A stretch of DNA of 64,000 bases from Tetracentron sinense (GCA_015143295.1 CM026560.1:6512501-6576500), one strand, 5' to 3'; positions 12,585-24,997 are shown, counted from the first letter of the stretch. The notes: generated from the sequence alone by a model not told the origin. Made by a program: numbers and translations.

Positions 12585-13290
12585 CAAGTGCCCGGACTAT
12601 GATAGAACATAACACACTAGCTTCTTTACTTGTGAGCCTTAACTAGTGCCCGGACTATGATGGAACGGAACACACTAGTTTATTATCTTTACTTGACTTG
12701 TGCCCGAACTATAGTGGAACGGAACACATGACTAGTGTATTTCACTTGCTTGACTAGTGCCTAGACTATGATGGAACGGAACACACTAGATTCTTATACT
12801 TGTTTAACTAATGCCCGAACTATAATGGAACAGAACACATTAGCATGTTATACTTGCTTAACTAATGCCCAAACTATAGTGGAACGGAACACATTAGCTA
12901 TTTTACTTGTTTAACTAATGCCCGGACTATGATGGAACAGAACACATTAACAACTTATCTTGAAATGACTAGCCCGGACTATCGTGGAACAGAACACATT
13001 AGCTATTTCACTTGCTTAACCAATGCCCGGACTATGATGGAACGGAACACATTAGCATCTTATACTTGCTTAACTAATGCCCGAACTATAATGGAACGAA
13101 ACACATTAGCTATTTCACTTGCTTAACTAATGCCCGGACTATGATGGAATGGAACACACTAGCTATTTAATTTCATATGCTTAACTAGTGCTCAGAATAT
13201 GGTGGAACGGAACACACTAGCTATTTCATTTCATATGCTTAACTAGTGCCTGAACTATGGTTGGATGGCACACACTAGCCTTGCTACACA
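12585..13290. repeat. Minisatellite of about 13 units, period roughly 53-60 bp
   Basis: Thirteen or so diverged units carry the core GCCCGGACTATGATGGAACG, each flanked by short inverted ends of the type ACTAGTGCC...CACACTAG. Units are seen near 12590, 12645, 12700, 12755, 12810, 12865, 12920, 12970, 13023, 13078, 13130, 13187 and 13247. The array lies inside the Tekay-like LTR downstream of its donor-like motif. A related array is at 45270-45930 in another LTR. Confidence 0.85.
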
Positions 13291-14220
13291 TAAAACATCA
13301 CACTTGAGCACGTCCTTTAAACCAAATCTCCTTTTTATCAAAACCATACTTTTAGAAACCCCTCTTTGAACACATGCTTTGAAAACCCCTCCTTCAACAC
13401 ATGCAATACTTTGAGCGGAATCATACTTAAACGGATATCATAATTTAAACGGAAACCATGCATTAAACAAAATCATAGTTTGAATGGAAATCATACTTTA
13501 AAACAAAACTCTTTTCTTCAACACTTGTACTCGATGAAAATCCGATCATATAAGCGTGAGTGATCATGTATATCATTTGTGTACAATTAGGGAAAGTGAG
13601 GGAATCAAATAAACATGCATATCGTACTTTACAAAAGTAAGGTCATAGGCCATTGGATTTACCAAAAACCATTTGTCAATTATAATATCTAGAATTTGCT
13701 CATCACATAGTCAACTAGTAGGGTGTATCTACTTTATGTTCATAAATTTATCATGCTTGTTCATCTTACTTTCCTTAATGAAAGTCAATAAAACTAGTTG
13801 GGAAAACTATCCGTTTATTTTCATCAAATCATAGGTTTAACAACCTAGTAATCTTGAATGATTCACAATATGAAAATCTAGTAGAATGTTCTACCTTATT
13901 TGAGATCAAATCTCCAAAGTATAGCGCTTGAGGAAGGAGAGGTTAAATCCCCACGCTCCAATGCTTGCGAAACACCTTGGAAGAGAGATCCAAGCTTGAG
14001 AAGTGCAATCCAAGCTTCAATCTTGCTCACCCAAGAAAACCTTAGCTTCTCCCATTCCTCCCTCTCTAACTCTCTCAATTTCTCTCAAATTAAGCGTTGA
14101 GGGTTTATGAAACCCCAACTCACAAATTTGGGGATTTATAGATAAAGGGGTGGTCAAAAGATCATCTTACCCTTAATGAAATGGTGTAAAAGACCCAACT
14201 GGGAAAAATTTTGGGGGCCC

Positions 14221-14418
14221 AGTTGACCGGTTAGGAGGAGCGGTTAACCGGCCAGGCCAAACACCCTACTGTTGAGCCTTTTTGGCATTTTTGGGGACAG
14301 TCGATCGACCGGCCTTGAGGGGCGGCTGACCGGCCCTGAATCCAAACCCACTCTGATCCTTTTGGGTCACATTTTCTCACTGTCAGTCGACCGGCCTAGA
14401 GGGGCGGTCGACCGGCCT
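14221..14418. repeat. Array of GTCGACCGGCC-type palindromes upstream of the LTR TATA box
   Basis: Six or so copies of a GC-rich motif based on GTCGACCGGCC (or TTAACCGGCC), in both orientations. It lies about 80 bp upstream of the TATA box in the sense of the LTR. It corresponds in position to the CGATCG arrays of the sister LTRs. Confidence 0.75.
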
Positions 14419-14682
14419 TCACCAGAACTTGATTATGATTTCTCTTGTTTTTCTCATTTTTCGCACTTAAGAGTGTTTCCACTCTTCCCTTAACCCACCT
14501 AGAGTGCCTCCACTACTTTCACCTTGACTTTAAAATTCCCCTAACACATGTACTTTAGTTGTAACTCTTTCATTCATCCATCTCATACCAAAATACATAG
14601 AAGACCCTTTTGGCATAAATCACTATTCATAGGCACTATTCACCGGCTATGAACTTGAGTTTCGGGTTTCTAAACACCCTTA

Positions 14683-15077
14683 GGGTGTGTTCGGTTGAGG
14701 GGTAAATGGGTGGGAGAAAGTAAAGTGAAGTGCAGTAAAGTAAAGAGAAAGAATTGTATAAATTCTCTTGTATGTTTGGTTTGAGAGAAAAGTTCAGGGG
14801 AAAGTATAAATTTTTCCAAAATTATCCTTTTCTCTCTTTAGGAATAGGGTTCAACAAAAGGGTAGATTTGGAATTGTAAGTTTTTACTTTACTTTCTTTC
14901 ACAATTCCAACTTTTTGGTGGAATAAGGTTTGGGTGAAAGTGAGAGAAAGTTATACACTATTGAGAAAGTTCAAGTTTTACTTTACCTCAAAATCCCTCA
15001 AACTGAACAGGGTGAAAGTGGGAGTTTCTCCCACTTTCACCCACTTTCCTTCACATTCCCCTCAACCGAACACACCC
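14683..15077. mobile_element. Tourist-like MITE (PIF/Harbinger type), 395 bp
   Basis: The ends are inverted copies of GGGTGTGTTCGGTTGAGGGG and the reverse complement at 15058-15077. A TTA trinucleotide directly flanks both ends (14680-14682 and 15078-15080), the target duplication expected for PIF/Harbinger elements. The interior is AT-rich with no coding capacity and the arms stay partly complementary inwards. It inserted into the Tekay-like LTR. Confidence 0.85.
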
Positions 15078-15284
15078 TTAAGTTATTCTTTACCGTATGC
15101 TTTTAGATGCTTAGAGTATTCTTATACTCTTGTTTTAAGACTCAACATACACACGTAAGCTCTCACTTCACTTTCCTCAAACCAAGGACCCATGGAAGGT
15201 TTTAGGCCTTTACATACACTATGCAAGTGCATTATTCACTACCCACTTCACATGAATAGTGAACCCAAATTCTGGGGCTCTACA

Positions 15285-15470
15285 GTTCGAATCCTTCTGG
15301 TTGGGGTTGTTGCAACCTCAGGCCATGTGAGTGGCTGAGTCACCGGAATTGGCATCGGGGGTACGTAAACCTGTCGGTTGATCGTTAGGACATAGACCGG
15401 ACGCATTCTTATTTTTTTTATTTTTCTTCAAAGATGAGAGGAGAAGAAAGTCCCACCAGGTGTGCCAGAA
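15285..15470 (-). mobile_element. Primer site, leader and gag start of a third LTR element
   Basis: On the minus strand the primer-site-like sequence (15451-15470, reading TTCTGGCACACCTGGTGGGA) lies just inside the LTR that begins at 15474. It is followed by a short leader and an open stretch starting with ATG at 15404-15406 that reads MRPVYVLTINRQVYVPPMPI. This looks like the N-terminus of a Ty3 Gag. The stretch ends where the Tekay-like LTR begins (15284), so this element was split by that insertion. The rest of the element is not recognised in the window. Confidence 0.6.
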
Positions 15471-15473
15471 ATT

Positions 15474-16930
15474 TGTAACGCACAAATTTTATTGCATTCA
15501 AATTGCCTCCACTGTTATGTAGAGTTTATTATTTTATTTGGGGGACTATCCTTCAAATTCGAATAAACCCGAACTATTAATTACCTTCCCCATTTGGGGA
15601 AGAACCTCTGATTAAGAAAAAGAAATAATGAAGAACAAATATTTGAATAAAATATATTTATTTATTCAATTGAGTTATCCAGATCCCATGTAGGTATTTC
15701 AAATGCCTCATGGAGGTCCTTGTGTCAAGAAAAAGAAAAAGAAAGAGAGGTGGTCATATCAAGGGGTTTACCTGATATTCTCCATTGATGGGAGATCCTT
15801 TTTCTTCTTCTTTGATTGTTGTTTTCCTGCAAAAAGATAAGAAAAATCTATTTTTTTTCTCTCTCTCCTCTTTGGGTTTTTGTTGTGAAAAAATCTTATG
15901 GCTTCTTCGTGGGAATATCTTGTGAGAACCTCCCTCTTTATAACTTTTGGAGAGTCATTTTTGGGCTCCCCTTTGACTTCCTATTTTTAGGGGTCAAAAA
16001 GGTTCTCTCCCTTTAGAGAAAGTCATTTGTCCTTTGACAGTTGTTTTCCCTTATCTTGGGAAACCTGGGATGATTATGAGTCATTTTTTTTTCAAGGACT
16101 CCAAATTGGTTTCCCTCTTTGGGGAACTTGGGAGGATAGGATATTTCCCCCCTTAAAAGAGGAAGAATCTTATCTTCCAAGAAAATGGGAGAGATTACTC
16201 CCCCTTTTGGAAGGGATGCTACATGACACTCTTTTATTGTAGAAAAAGAGGAGATCTCTATCTTGTGATCCCCAAAGCTGGCAGAGAGTCCTTTTTTTTT
16301 ATCAAGGATTCTCTGCCTCATGGCAATCAGATACCGACTGCCAGTTGGGAGATGGCTGACCCAGGTCCAAAGCCTATTTGGGCTGCGGGCCAGGGTCTGA
16401 CTTTGGTTAGTCTGCGGACCAAGAAGGGGTGGGACCATGGGTTCTATCCGTAGTCTGGGTTGGGTCCCTAACAATTTATGTCTGCGGACCATGCTAGCCC
16501 GTGGATGGACTCATGATGAAGTCTGTCCATGAGAGCTCAAATTGGGTATGTCCGCAAGGACAAACCCTAAACACGTGTCAGTCCGATAAGTTCGGACTGA
16601 CACGAAGGGTGTCCACAAGGCATCATTGCCCTACTGCCAGCATTAAATATTTGGCGAGCTAGCAGTGAGCCAGCCCTTGCCTAGCTGGTGCGCGTGCCTT
16701 TGACATGTGTGAAGCCTAACCACCCATTCTATGAGTGGTGATCTGGTGCAGGCAGGTGTACCATACACCCGCCTTGTGGGCAATGAAATTTCATTGCCTA
16801 TAGCATTCTCAACCATTCGAACGCCCTTATGGCCGTTCAAAATGTCTATGCTGATTTTCACTCTTTTGAGCACAAAACTCATTCCAAGTAGGCACACACC
16901 TATATATCTTGGCAATAACTTATCTTGTGT
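15474..16930 (-). mobile_element. 5' LTR of the third element; outer end approximate
   Basis: On the + strand the LTR starts TGTAACGCACAAATTT next to the primer site, so in its own sense it ends ...GTGCGTTACA. A TATA-like TTATAAAGAGGGAGG lies near 15930-15945 on the minus strand. The outer end is placed near 16930 only because a CA dinucleotide and a change of sequence character fall there. No reading frame inside it looks coding. Confidence 0.5.
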
Positions 16931-17847
16931 CAATTTCTAATCGCTCAAGGTATATGATAGTATCATCTAGGACAATTCCACTTATGATAACCACTAGGTA
17001 TCTAGGTCACTTACCATCCTAAGAGTGTGAGTGAAGCTTTATCCATAATGTACTTCACTTAAGTCTTGGGAGTTTCATCTTCACCAAACTTGAGCGACCA
17101 GAGAAACAACGACACCAAACTTACATTAACACCATTTTGACATCGGAATTAAGCCTATACAAAATATGACTTTACATCAAGGGTATTTGTACCTGTAATT
17201 ATTCAAAGATGCTAATACTTGTTTCACAAGTTAGGAGCCATGGGTACATAGAGTACCTAACTTACATGGTACTAGTTATCTGGCTCACAAGAATTATAAG
17301 GGCATTGATGGGTGTCAAATCATTAGTTACTTATTATGAATAATATATCGTAGCCTCATCACCTATATTAAGTGTTGAGTTATTTTAAGTTATGTCGTAA
17401 GTGTATGCAAGTTGAATAAGCTCACAAGTTAAGTAAAATAAGATGCTGACAAGTTAAGTAAAATGAACATGTTGACATGTTTCCACACTCTGATGTATGT
17501 TATGATATGTTAAGTTTAATTATGATAAACACTCTGATGTATTTTTGTCATTTTAGAAAATACTTTTGGAGAGGGGTATTGGGAGCAGTGAAATCCCACC
17601 ACCCATTGTGTAGGTGTTTATTTTGACCGTATACGAAATTTGCGCGTTACAGGTATTTTATCATTTTTAAAAATATATTTGAAGAAGAGTATCATTATCA
17701 TTTTAAAAATATATTTAAAGGTCCGAATTTTTGGGTGGAACTTGAAAGTTTCGTATTTGTGAAACTTTTGCACCCTATTAAATAATAAAGTTACAAACAT
17801 TAAGCAAAAGAATTTGCGTTGGACAATGAAAGTTTATAGAACTTTAA
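16931..17847. other. AT-rich stretch, no gene seen
   Basis: Repeat-like sequence with short open frames only. No domain, promoter or intact element is recognised. Part of it may belong to an unrecognised LTR. Confidence 0.4.
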
Positions 17848-18163
17848 GGCTCTGTTCTTTTGGTGAAACTTTTAAAGTCTAGAACCTTCATTTTTCCATT
17901 CCTAATCTTACTTGATGTCTAGGACTATATTATTCCATATAGTGCAAAAGTTCTACAAATATGAAACTTTTAAGTTCCACTAAAATTTTTGAACTTTTTA
18001 AATTTCATGGATGTGAAACTCCTAATTAAATTAAACTCAATAAATCTGAGGTACCATTGAGTAAACAAGTTAGAAACCCTCTCCCCTCTCTTCCAACTCT
18101 TGTTTCCTATTCCAAAACATTAATGTTCCAGACTTTTAAAAGTTCCATCAAAAGAATTGAGCC
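17848..18163. mobile_element. Tourist-like MITE, 316 bp
   Basis: The left end GGCTCTGTTCTTTTGGTGAA and the right end (about 18137-18163, TTCCATCAAAAGAATTGAGCC) are imperfect inverted repeats. The complementarity continues inwards (ACTTTTAAAGTCTAGAAC versus GACTTTTAAAAG). Both ends are flanked by TAA (17845-17847 and 18164-18166), a PIF/Harbinger-type 3-bp target duplication. It has no coding capacity. Confidence 0.75.
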
Positions 18164-21100
18164 TAAACGATCCACCAAAAGAACGAAGCATTAGTCTACT
18201 TAAAATAGGGATAAAAGTAGAGCTTTAGAAATTTAAATAATTTTCAAGACACTAAATGGAAGACAACCAGAGGGTGTGTGTGGCTATAGGCTTGAAGTTG
18301 AGATTGTAGGGCGCGTGTGTGTGGTGTGTGGTTAGTTAAAAAAATATATATAAAAAAAAAATGGAAGACAATTATACAAGGGGGTTGGTTTTGGAAGCAA
18401 TGGCCGTCACTGTTGAAGTGAGAGACAAGGGAGACGAGTAATGGTTGAAGAAGAAAAGGAGGGAGAACGAAGATGTATTACAACCACACAATACACGTAG
18501 AACTCCTCGTTTTGATAATTAATGTTCATAGTCTTCCATTTATTTTTCTCGTTTCCGCTTTCTCCGCTCTATTCCGATTGGAGCAAAGAGTCACTCTGTC
18601 TTAATCTCAAGTCGTTTCATTCCAAGGGGAACGATTCAAATAACGGAACTGTTATCAGTCAAGTTGTACAAGCTGACCGACGGAAAAAAAGAATATCTAG
18701 AAAGATTAGTTTAAAATGACCGTCTCTTCCATTTTTTTTCACACGGTTAGGCCACAATCCAGGTTAGTTTGGCTTCAGATCTGGATTGGTCGACCTGCCC
18801 TCATTCTAAGGGACTTACCCAGTTAGTTCCCTAAAAACTGGGGCGTAGAAAAAAAAATTGGAAGAAATTTTATTTTTTTAAGTTATAAAAAAGTTTTGAA
18901 AAAGACAAAAAGGAAAAATTAGCCCATACTGTTCTTTCGAAGTAAGAATTATATTTTCTTCCCCCCCCCCCCCCAAAAAAAAAAAAAAACACTTGGATTT
19001 ATGAAAAAAAAAATAACAGAAAAGATCATGCTTCATGTCTTATCCTAAATCCTAACTATCACCACCACCACCATTTCCACTTGCTACCATCACTGCAGCC
19101 GCCACCACACCACAACCACTTCCACTTGCTACCACGTCCTCTAACACTACCACTGTTGTTGCCGCTATCGCCACGGCAACCTCCAGTACTAACACCACTG
19201 CCACTGCCTCCACTACCACTGTCAGGTCTCCCGCCGCCACCACCACTACCTCCAACATTGTCCGCCACTGTCACTACACCACCACCACCACTCTCTCCTC
19301 ATGGTTTTTTTTTTCCCCTTTCTTGACATCCAAACAAGGATACATAAATTACTTTTACTTTTCTTTTCTCTCTAAATTTCAAAAAGGATTTGTTAGTTAC
19401 ACTATCTCCCCTTTTAGGGCAAAAGACAAGGGTTTTCTGACTAAACTCATGAGAATCTGACCAACAAATTTTTTCCCACTACTAGGCCCAATTCACTCCT
19501 TCTAGAAAGCTTACTCTTTCAAGTCAAACTTTACATTTCAAGAATGATTTAGAAATCAATCCTGAGTCTTGACTACGTTAGATTTGGATACTTGGTGAGC
19601 GTCTGTAATTTCTCCATGTGGCCACTTGTTGCTTTGGATCGTTCCCTTCCAGACAGAGATTTGCTTTCTCCTTCTTGGGGTGGACGCGCACCATCATTGA
19701 CTGTGGCGGCACCAGAGAGTCTGCCCCCCTACCTCGTCCACATGATTGTAAAGCTCGGAATTTTCAATCTGGAATATTACAACTCACTGAAATTTCAATC
19801 TTGAATATTACAATCTAATAGGATCATCCCCAAGAAATTTGAATAACGCGCCATTGAAGATACAGAAGAATCTATACAGAAATTGACTACAATAGGAAGA
19901 AAGATGATTACTAGATTCCTGCTATCTTTCTCAAAATATCCAACAGATTTAAATGCGGTAGATGATCTGCTGAATTTTCAAAATATGGTGGTTGGACATC
20001 TAATGTATCAATTTATGTATGCTATTTACAATCCTCAAGTTGCTCACGAGTTGAATTTGTAACACTGTGGTGCCGTTTGGATAGGCTTCCTAAGAAGAAA
20101 ATACTTCCTCAAGAGTTACTTCCCACGAAGTAATTTTTGAGGAAGTCTGATAAAGTCATTCAGTGGATAAAATAGCCTTTGATTTGCACATCTAAAAAGT
20201 GATTTAAAAATCCAAAATTCTAATTTATGTTTGGGTTGCACTTACAAACAATAACTTCAAAAAAATTTATTAGTGGTATCAAATTCATATATAGTTATTT
20301 CCATATATTAACTTTTGTAGAATTTGTGATGCTCATAAATAAAAGAAGTAAAAAAAAACATGTTTTACACTTGCAAGCACTAGCAGGTAATATCCAAAAT
20401 ACTACACCTAGTATTCATGATTTAGAGCATGTAACTATATAAAAATCTAAAATGTAAAAACATTTATGTGTCATTTTATATGAAACACCCTGCAATATCA
20501 AGAAATAAACATTTATTTAAGTGAAAAATTTCCTGATAATATGGTAGTGTTTAGTAAATGCAATATAATAAATTTGTGTCTACATGCAACAGGTGTTATA
20601 TAATAAAAATTAATCATGGACATCATCGCACGCCTGTGCAAACATATCCCTAAGTGTACACATCTCTTCTTCCTCATGTTGGAAGACAAAGTCTCTTGTG
20701 TCAGCTTCATCGTCTTCGTCTGAAGTGGAAGTTTCTTCATTAGCACAAGCATCATCTTCATAGTCACAAAAAAAGTGAATGTAACAATGAAGATAAATTG
20801 CAGTTAAACCGAAAAAGATTCTAGTTGTTCCTCCAAATGTTCTAGGGACATAGTTCGAAATATTGCAGCATCTAGGTTTGTCTGTATTCAAAAGATGACT
20901 TAATTAATAAATGAATAACACGACACATGTAATATACATTGTCCTACACAAACAAAGCATCAATCACTATATATATATTTTTTGATTCACAATCCATTAC
21001 ATAGGGGAGCACTACAAAACTACATTTTTTTGACTCCATAAAAATCAATGCAGTATCCTAGTTATATGTAATATGCTATATATTAACAACAATTGAACTT

Positions 21101-22036
21101 GTATCTAGTGGGGTATATAGTTTAGAGGCAACTAACCTGTAAGTAGGAATTTGTAGGACTCAAATATATACCAATATGACACAATTTTCCCTGATTAGAA
21201 AAGAACTTTAGTTAGAACAAGTAAAAATCTATCAAATATAAAAACTTCTATTGCATGACATCGCTTTGAAACTCAATAGTGCTAATTGATGTCTAACTGT
21301 AATATACCTCTCATGTATGTAATTATGTACCCCTTATGTATGTAATTATGAATAATACGAATATCATCATCTTGGCATGCAAAGAGCGATTATTCTTTGG
21401 ATAGGTCAGCATCCCTAAACCATGAGATATTCACTAATATTAATTAGGAAACTCAATAATAGGGTCCATTGTATTAATAAGTTAATTAGGTTTCAAATTA
21501 GAACTTTTGAGTTAGTTTAAAGATATCATTTCCCATGGGTGATCTTGACAACAAGTTGGTTTTGGAAAGGTGGTCAGCGAGCAAGCCCTTCACCCGATTC
21601 TGGCCATATATATACAACAGGTTGAGAAAAGAAAACCTGAGCTGCCCATCCCGTTTGAAGTCGTAATTGATACATAATAAGCAATATTGTGAAAAAAAAA
21701 AAAACGTTTTCATAAATAAGCATTGTCATGAATGATTTGGTTAGCACTTTGTAAATAAATTATTATCTAGTTATTTTGGAAAACTATCGTTTTGGTTATT
21801 TTGAAAAAAGAAGGGATATTTTAGAAAATATTTCTCTCAAGCTTAAGGGGTCTTGTAAGCCTCATGGGAGTGAAATAATGAAAAATTGGGTGTTTAATAA
21901 TTCTCACATAATCTTAAAGGTGGATAAACGGTTGTTTCCTAAATAATCACCCTCTAGTGTGATTATGAAATTACCAATTATTTACATAATCAGTTGTTTC
22001 ATAATCGCTTATGACGGGTCAAGTTAAACATTATTA
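18164..22036. other. Gene-poor stretch with low-complexity tracts
   Basis: It holds a run of 14 C followed by an A tract (18961-18989) and a CAC/CCA-rich imperfect trinucleotide repeat (about 19053-19290). It also holds a hAT- or MITE-like start (GTGCCGTTTGGATAGGCTTC near 20068) and AT-rich sequence. A minus-strand frame at 20610-20891 has an acidic stretch (EETSTSDEDDEADTRDF) but no domain I recognise. I see no gene here that I would defend. Confidence 0.5.
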
Positions 22037-22126
22037 TTTCGTTATAAGCCTGACATTATCAATTATAGGTTATTTAATCAGTTTCGTTATAAGCCTGACA
22101 TTATCAATTATAGGTTATTTAATCAG
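22037..22126. repeat. Perfect tandem duplication, 2 x 45 bp
   Basis: The unit beginning TTTCGTTATAAGCCTGACAT occurs twice in a row with no difference seen, and the first bases of a third copy follow. The identity suggests a recent slippage or unequal-exchange event. Confidence 0.9.
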
Positions 22127-23068
22127 TTTCGATAATCCAATCGGCCCTTAGTGCTCAAGCCACAACTCAATATGGTAATTAAAGTTCACTTAAATATTTT
22201 ACCCTTAGTACTTGATGAATAAATTCTTTAATAGAGGGGGTATTTTGATAAATTCAAGGAAGAGAGAAAAATAAAGAGTGTTGGAAATCTTTAGCAAATG
22301 TCATTTTTCCTTCATTATCTTACCCACTCTTAAATTATTATAAAATGAAGAAATATCTTACAATATCACCTTAATCGTTTAGTTATCGTATCCTTAAATT
22401 CGATAAATTTTACCCTATTTTTGAAAATTTTGGATGAAAACAAGGCCAATAACAATTAAATAAAATTATTTATTTATTAATTTATTAATGACTTTTCATC
22501 TTAAAAATAATTAATAGTTAAATATATTATCTATATAAATATAAATAAATAAATGAACTAACTATTATAACATGTGGAGGTTAAAGTGACGATGATGTAC
22601 CCACCCTATAATCGATGGCATTCCTAAGGTGTTATAACAAACACAATATTTGTGTATCATCTCACTTTGAAAATTTAGCTATATAATCAAAAGGACCAAT
22701 TTGATGAACAGTTTAAACCTAAAATTGCTGTATTTCATTTCATAATCCTAATACATTTTAGTATGAGAAAGAATATATTTAGGTCAATCTATGTTTTAGA
22801 GGAATTCCAAAAATATTTTCTATTTTAAATCTATTGCGTTTACTATACTCGGATATTTTATTTTTGGTTGAAATATTAAAATAATATATCTCTAACAAAG
22901 TGAGGAACAACAAATATATGAACAAACAAGAATGGAACAACCAAGTACAAGTGGAGCCCGGCCCCTTCGCAAGGGTGCAACTATGTGTTCAGGTGTCAGC
23001 ATGTCCCATAGATGACGGTATTAGTGAGGCAAAAGATTCGCTCTAGTGGATGCCCGGCCCAGCTTGAG

Positions 23069-23236
23069 CATCCACAAATCATGGGACATGTGGCGTTTAG
23101 AAGGGGGGAGATATCAAGTGGGGAGAAGTCAAAATCATGGGGAGAACGCTCGGGCATCCACAAATCATGGGACATGTGGCGTTTAAAAGGGGGGAGATAT
23201 CAAGTGGGGAGAAGTCAAAAATCATGGGGAGAAAAT
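23069..23236 (+). repeat. Direct repeat, two copies of about 84 bp
   Basis: Two near-identical copies start with GCATCCACAAATCATGGGAC at about 23069 and 23153, and run through GGGGGGAGATATCAAGTGGG. A third, diverged copy of the second half is at about 23480-23550. The purpose is unknown. Confidence 0.85.
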
Positions 23237-23400
23237 GAAATGATTTCTTCCTCATTTTATCGCCAGCTATCGGGTGATTTGTGGGTATCCACCGGAGTTT
23301 AGTGAAGGCCAACTTAGTCAAGTTCTACTTTATGAGTATGGCTTGGATGGTGGTAGGAGATTTAAAAGGCCTTGGATTGTCTCTGGCTTAGGGGACAAGT

Positions 23401-23447
23401 GGTGGAGAAGTCAAAATCATGGGGCCCATGATTTTGACTTCTCCACC
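23401..23447. repeat. Perfect palindrome, 23-bp arms with a 1-nt spacer
   Basis: The left arm (23401-23423) runs from GGTGGAGAAGTC to ATCATGGG and the right arm (23425-23447) is its exact reverse complement, with a single G between. The arm sequence is the same motif that recurs in the neighbouring direct repeats, so the palindrome looks like two head-to-head copies of a local repeat. Confidence 0.9.
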
Positions 23448-23914
23448 CATTATAAGACATGTGGCGATAAGTGTGTGAGAATAAGTAGGAGAGATATCAA
23501 ATGAGGAGAAATCAAAATAATGGGGAGAAAATGAAATGACTTCTCCCCATTTATATGCCAACTGTCGCACAATGTATGGAACCCGAGAGCCCTTTCTGGC
23601 TTCGCCAGAGACAATTCGAGGCCGATTTAAAATTACAATAAAGTGAGGAACAACCAAGAGATGAATCACCAAGTACTGGTGATGTAGAGCCCCAAAATTT
23701 CATTTCACGAAGTAGTGAATGGTGTGAATAGTGTTCTAGTGTGAATTTGTGCACTAGCAAGCTTTAATTGAATATACGAGTTTGGATAATTGGCGTGCAT
23801 GTTTTAATAGGTCTACATATCCCTAAGGAGTGTGTTTTAAGCACTAAAGGTGTTGGAACTGGGATTGGAAAGGTCTAAGGTAGTGAAAACAAGGTTTTTC
23901 AGCAAAACAGGGGA

Positions 23915-24083
23915 TCACCGATCGCTCGGTGATACCTCCGATCGACCGGTCTTCTACCGATCGCTCGGTAGCTATCGAGGGGTCAACTTTTTTGTATGGA
24001 AAAAATTTCCAGAGAGGGTGTTTTCAACCGATCGCTCGGCTGAAACCATCGATCGACCAGTAAGCCATCGATCGCTGATCGGT
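23915..24083. repeat. Array of ACCGATCGCTCGGT palindromes in the LTR U3
   Basis: Copies at about 23915-23932 (TCACCGATCGCTCGGTGA), 23940, 23957, 24028, 24049 and 24068 share the CGATCG or GATCGACCG core. They stop about 58 bp before the TATA box. Confidence 0.85.
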
Positions 24084-24862
24084 CATACGCAGATTTTCTT
24101 CATTAAGGGTGTTTACGACTTTAACCACCACCCCTTGCCTATAAATAGGCTGAGTTCGTGCCTTAGGGTTTCAGAAACCCTCCATGCCCTATCTTAGGAG
24201 ATTTTGAAAGAGAGAAGGAGGAGAGGAACTACTTGTGATCAAGCTTGAAGGAAGATCAAGCTCTCTTTGGTGATTCTCAACCAAGAACTCAAGGTTCTTG
24301 CTTGTTCAAGCTTTTTGGAATCGGACTCATTGATTTCACCAAGGTAGATACACTCTACTAGCAATCTTGCAATCCTACTGAGTTACTAAATGAAGTTCTT
24401 CTAAATCTATACTACTTATGTATATATCTTGGATGATTATGGTGTGAAAGTATGTGATTATATACTTGCATGGAAGATACTTTTATGATGCACTCTCTAT
24501 GATAAGCTCTAAGATCGTCTCACAAGCTCTACGGATCATAAATGTAACGCTCTAAGATCTCTAAAGATATGCTCTATGTGCTCTATGGTATCTCCATGTC
24601 TCTACGGATCATAATGACTCTAAGTAACTCCATGAACTCACAAGAACTCACAAGGCTATGATTATCGCATGACTCACACGGATATGGTTTTGGTTTCGGA
24701 TTTCGGATTTCGTCACATATGCTACACATGATTTCTACGCTTTGATATGCTTTAAGGATTTCAATCTCCATGCTTCGTATGCTCGATGCTATATTGCTTT
24801 ATTATTATTAGTTTGTATACGCTGAGTATTCCACACTCAACGGATATTTGTTATCAAGAGCA

Positions 24863-24997
24863 GGTGCTCGGGCTCCGTTTGATCTATGTGGCATGGAACC
24901 ATGGGTAGAGGAAGAATACTTCGACCCAGAGCCATCCATGGATCACTATCAGGATGATGGCGCAGTAGATAGGTGTCGAGGCTTCCACTTTTGTTGA
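24863..24997 (+). other. Conserved short reading block inside the Tekay-like LTR (b copy)
   Basis: After an acceptor-like CAG the frame reads APFDLCGMEPWVEEEYFDPE and ends FHFC before a stop. The same kind of block, with GPFDIAPEPWFEEEY, GTFDICAPDPWIKEDY or APFNVCALGPWVKEEY, occurs at matching positions at 43878-43999, 26409-26532 and 59852-59962 (all minus, which is the sense strand of those LTRs). Each copy also has an AG-GT-type donor-like border near its end. The role is unknown. It is compared here only as separate copies. Confidence 0.7.

Larger units (their letters stand above)
12283..15284 (-). mobile_element. Tekay/Del-like LTR, partial, interrupted by the Ogre element
   Basis: On the minus strand the LTR starts at 15284 with TGTAGAGCCCCAGAATTTG. 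Its TATA box lies at about 14133-14143 and its donor-like motif at about 13880-13905. A long minisatellite follows, until the sequence stops at the Ogre LTR end (12282). The start motif matches other LTRs in this window (23683, 48100, 61896). No primer site follows at the outer end, and the right flank continues a different element, so this is probably a solo LTR split by the Ogre insertion. It also contains a Tourist-type MITE. Confidence 0.75.

Noticed and set aside
12585-13290. CRISPR-like appearance of regularly spaced repeats
   Set aside because: The sequence is plant nuclear DNA. The whole unit repeats, including the would-be spacers, and no cas genes exist, so it is a minisatellite.
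19052-19326. Overlapping frames rich in Gly/Val (minus) and Pro/His (plus)
   Set aside because: They arise from an imperfect CAC/CCA repeat. No start context, domain or splice structure supports a gene.
20513-20891. Minus-strand frames with an acidic stretch (EETSTSDEDDEADT)
   Set aside because: Considered as a Harbinger transposase end or a small host gene, but no domain, start context or neighbouring exon supports either.
21498-21713. Minus-strand frame containing VKGLLADHLSKTNL
   Set aside because: It vaguely resembles the retroelement RNase H-integrase linker word VADHLS, but the match is too short to call a pol fragment.
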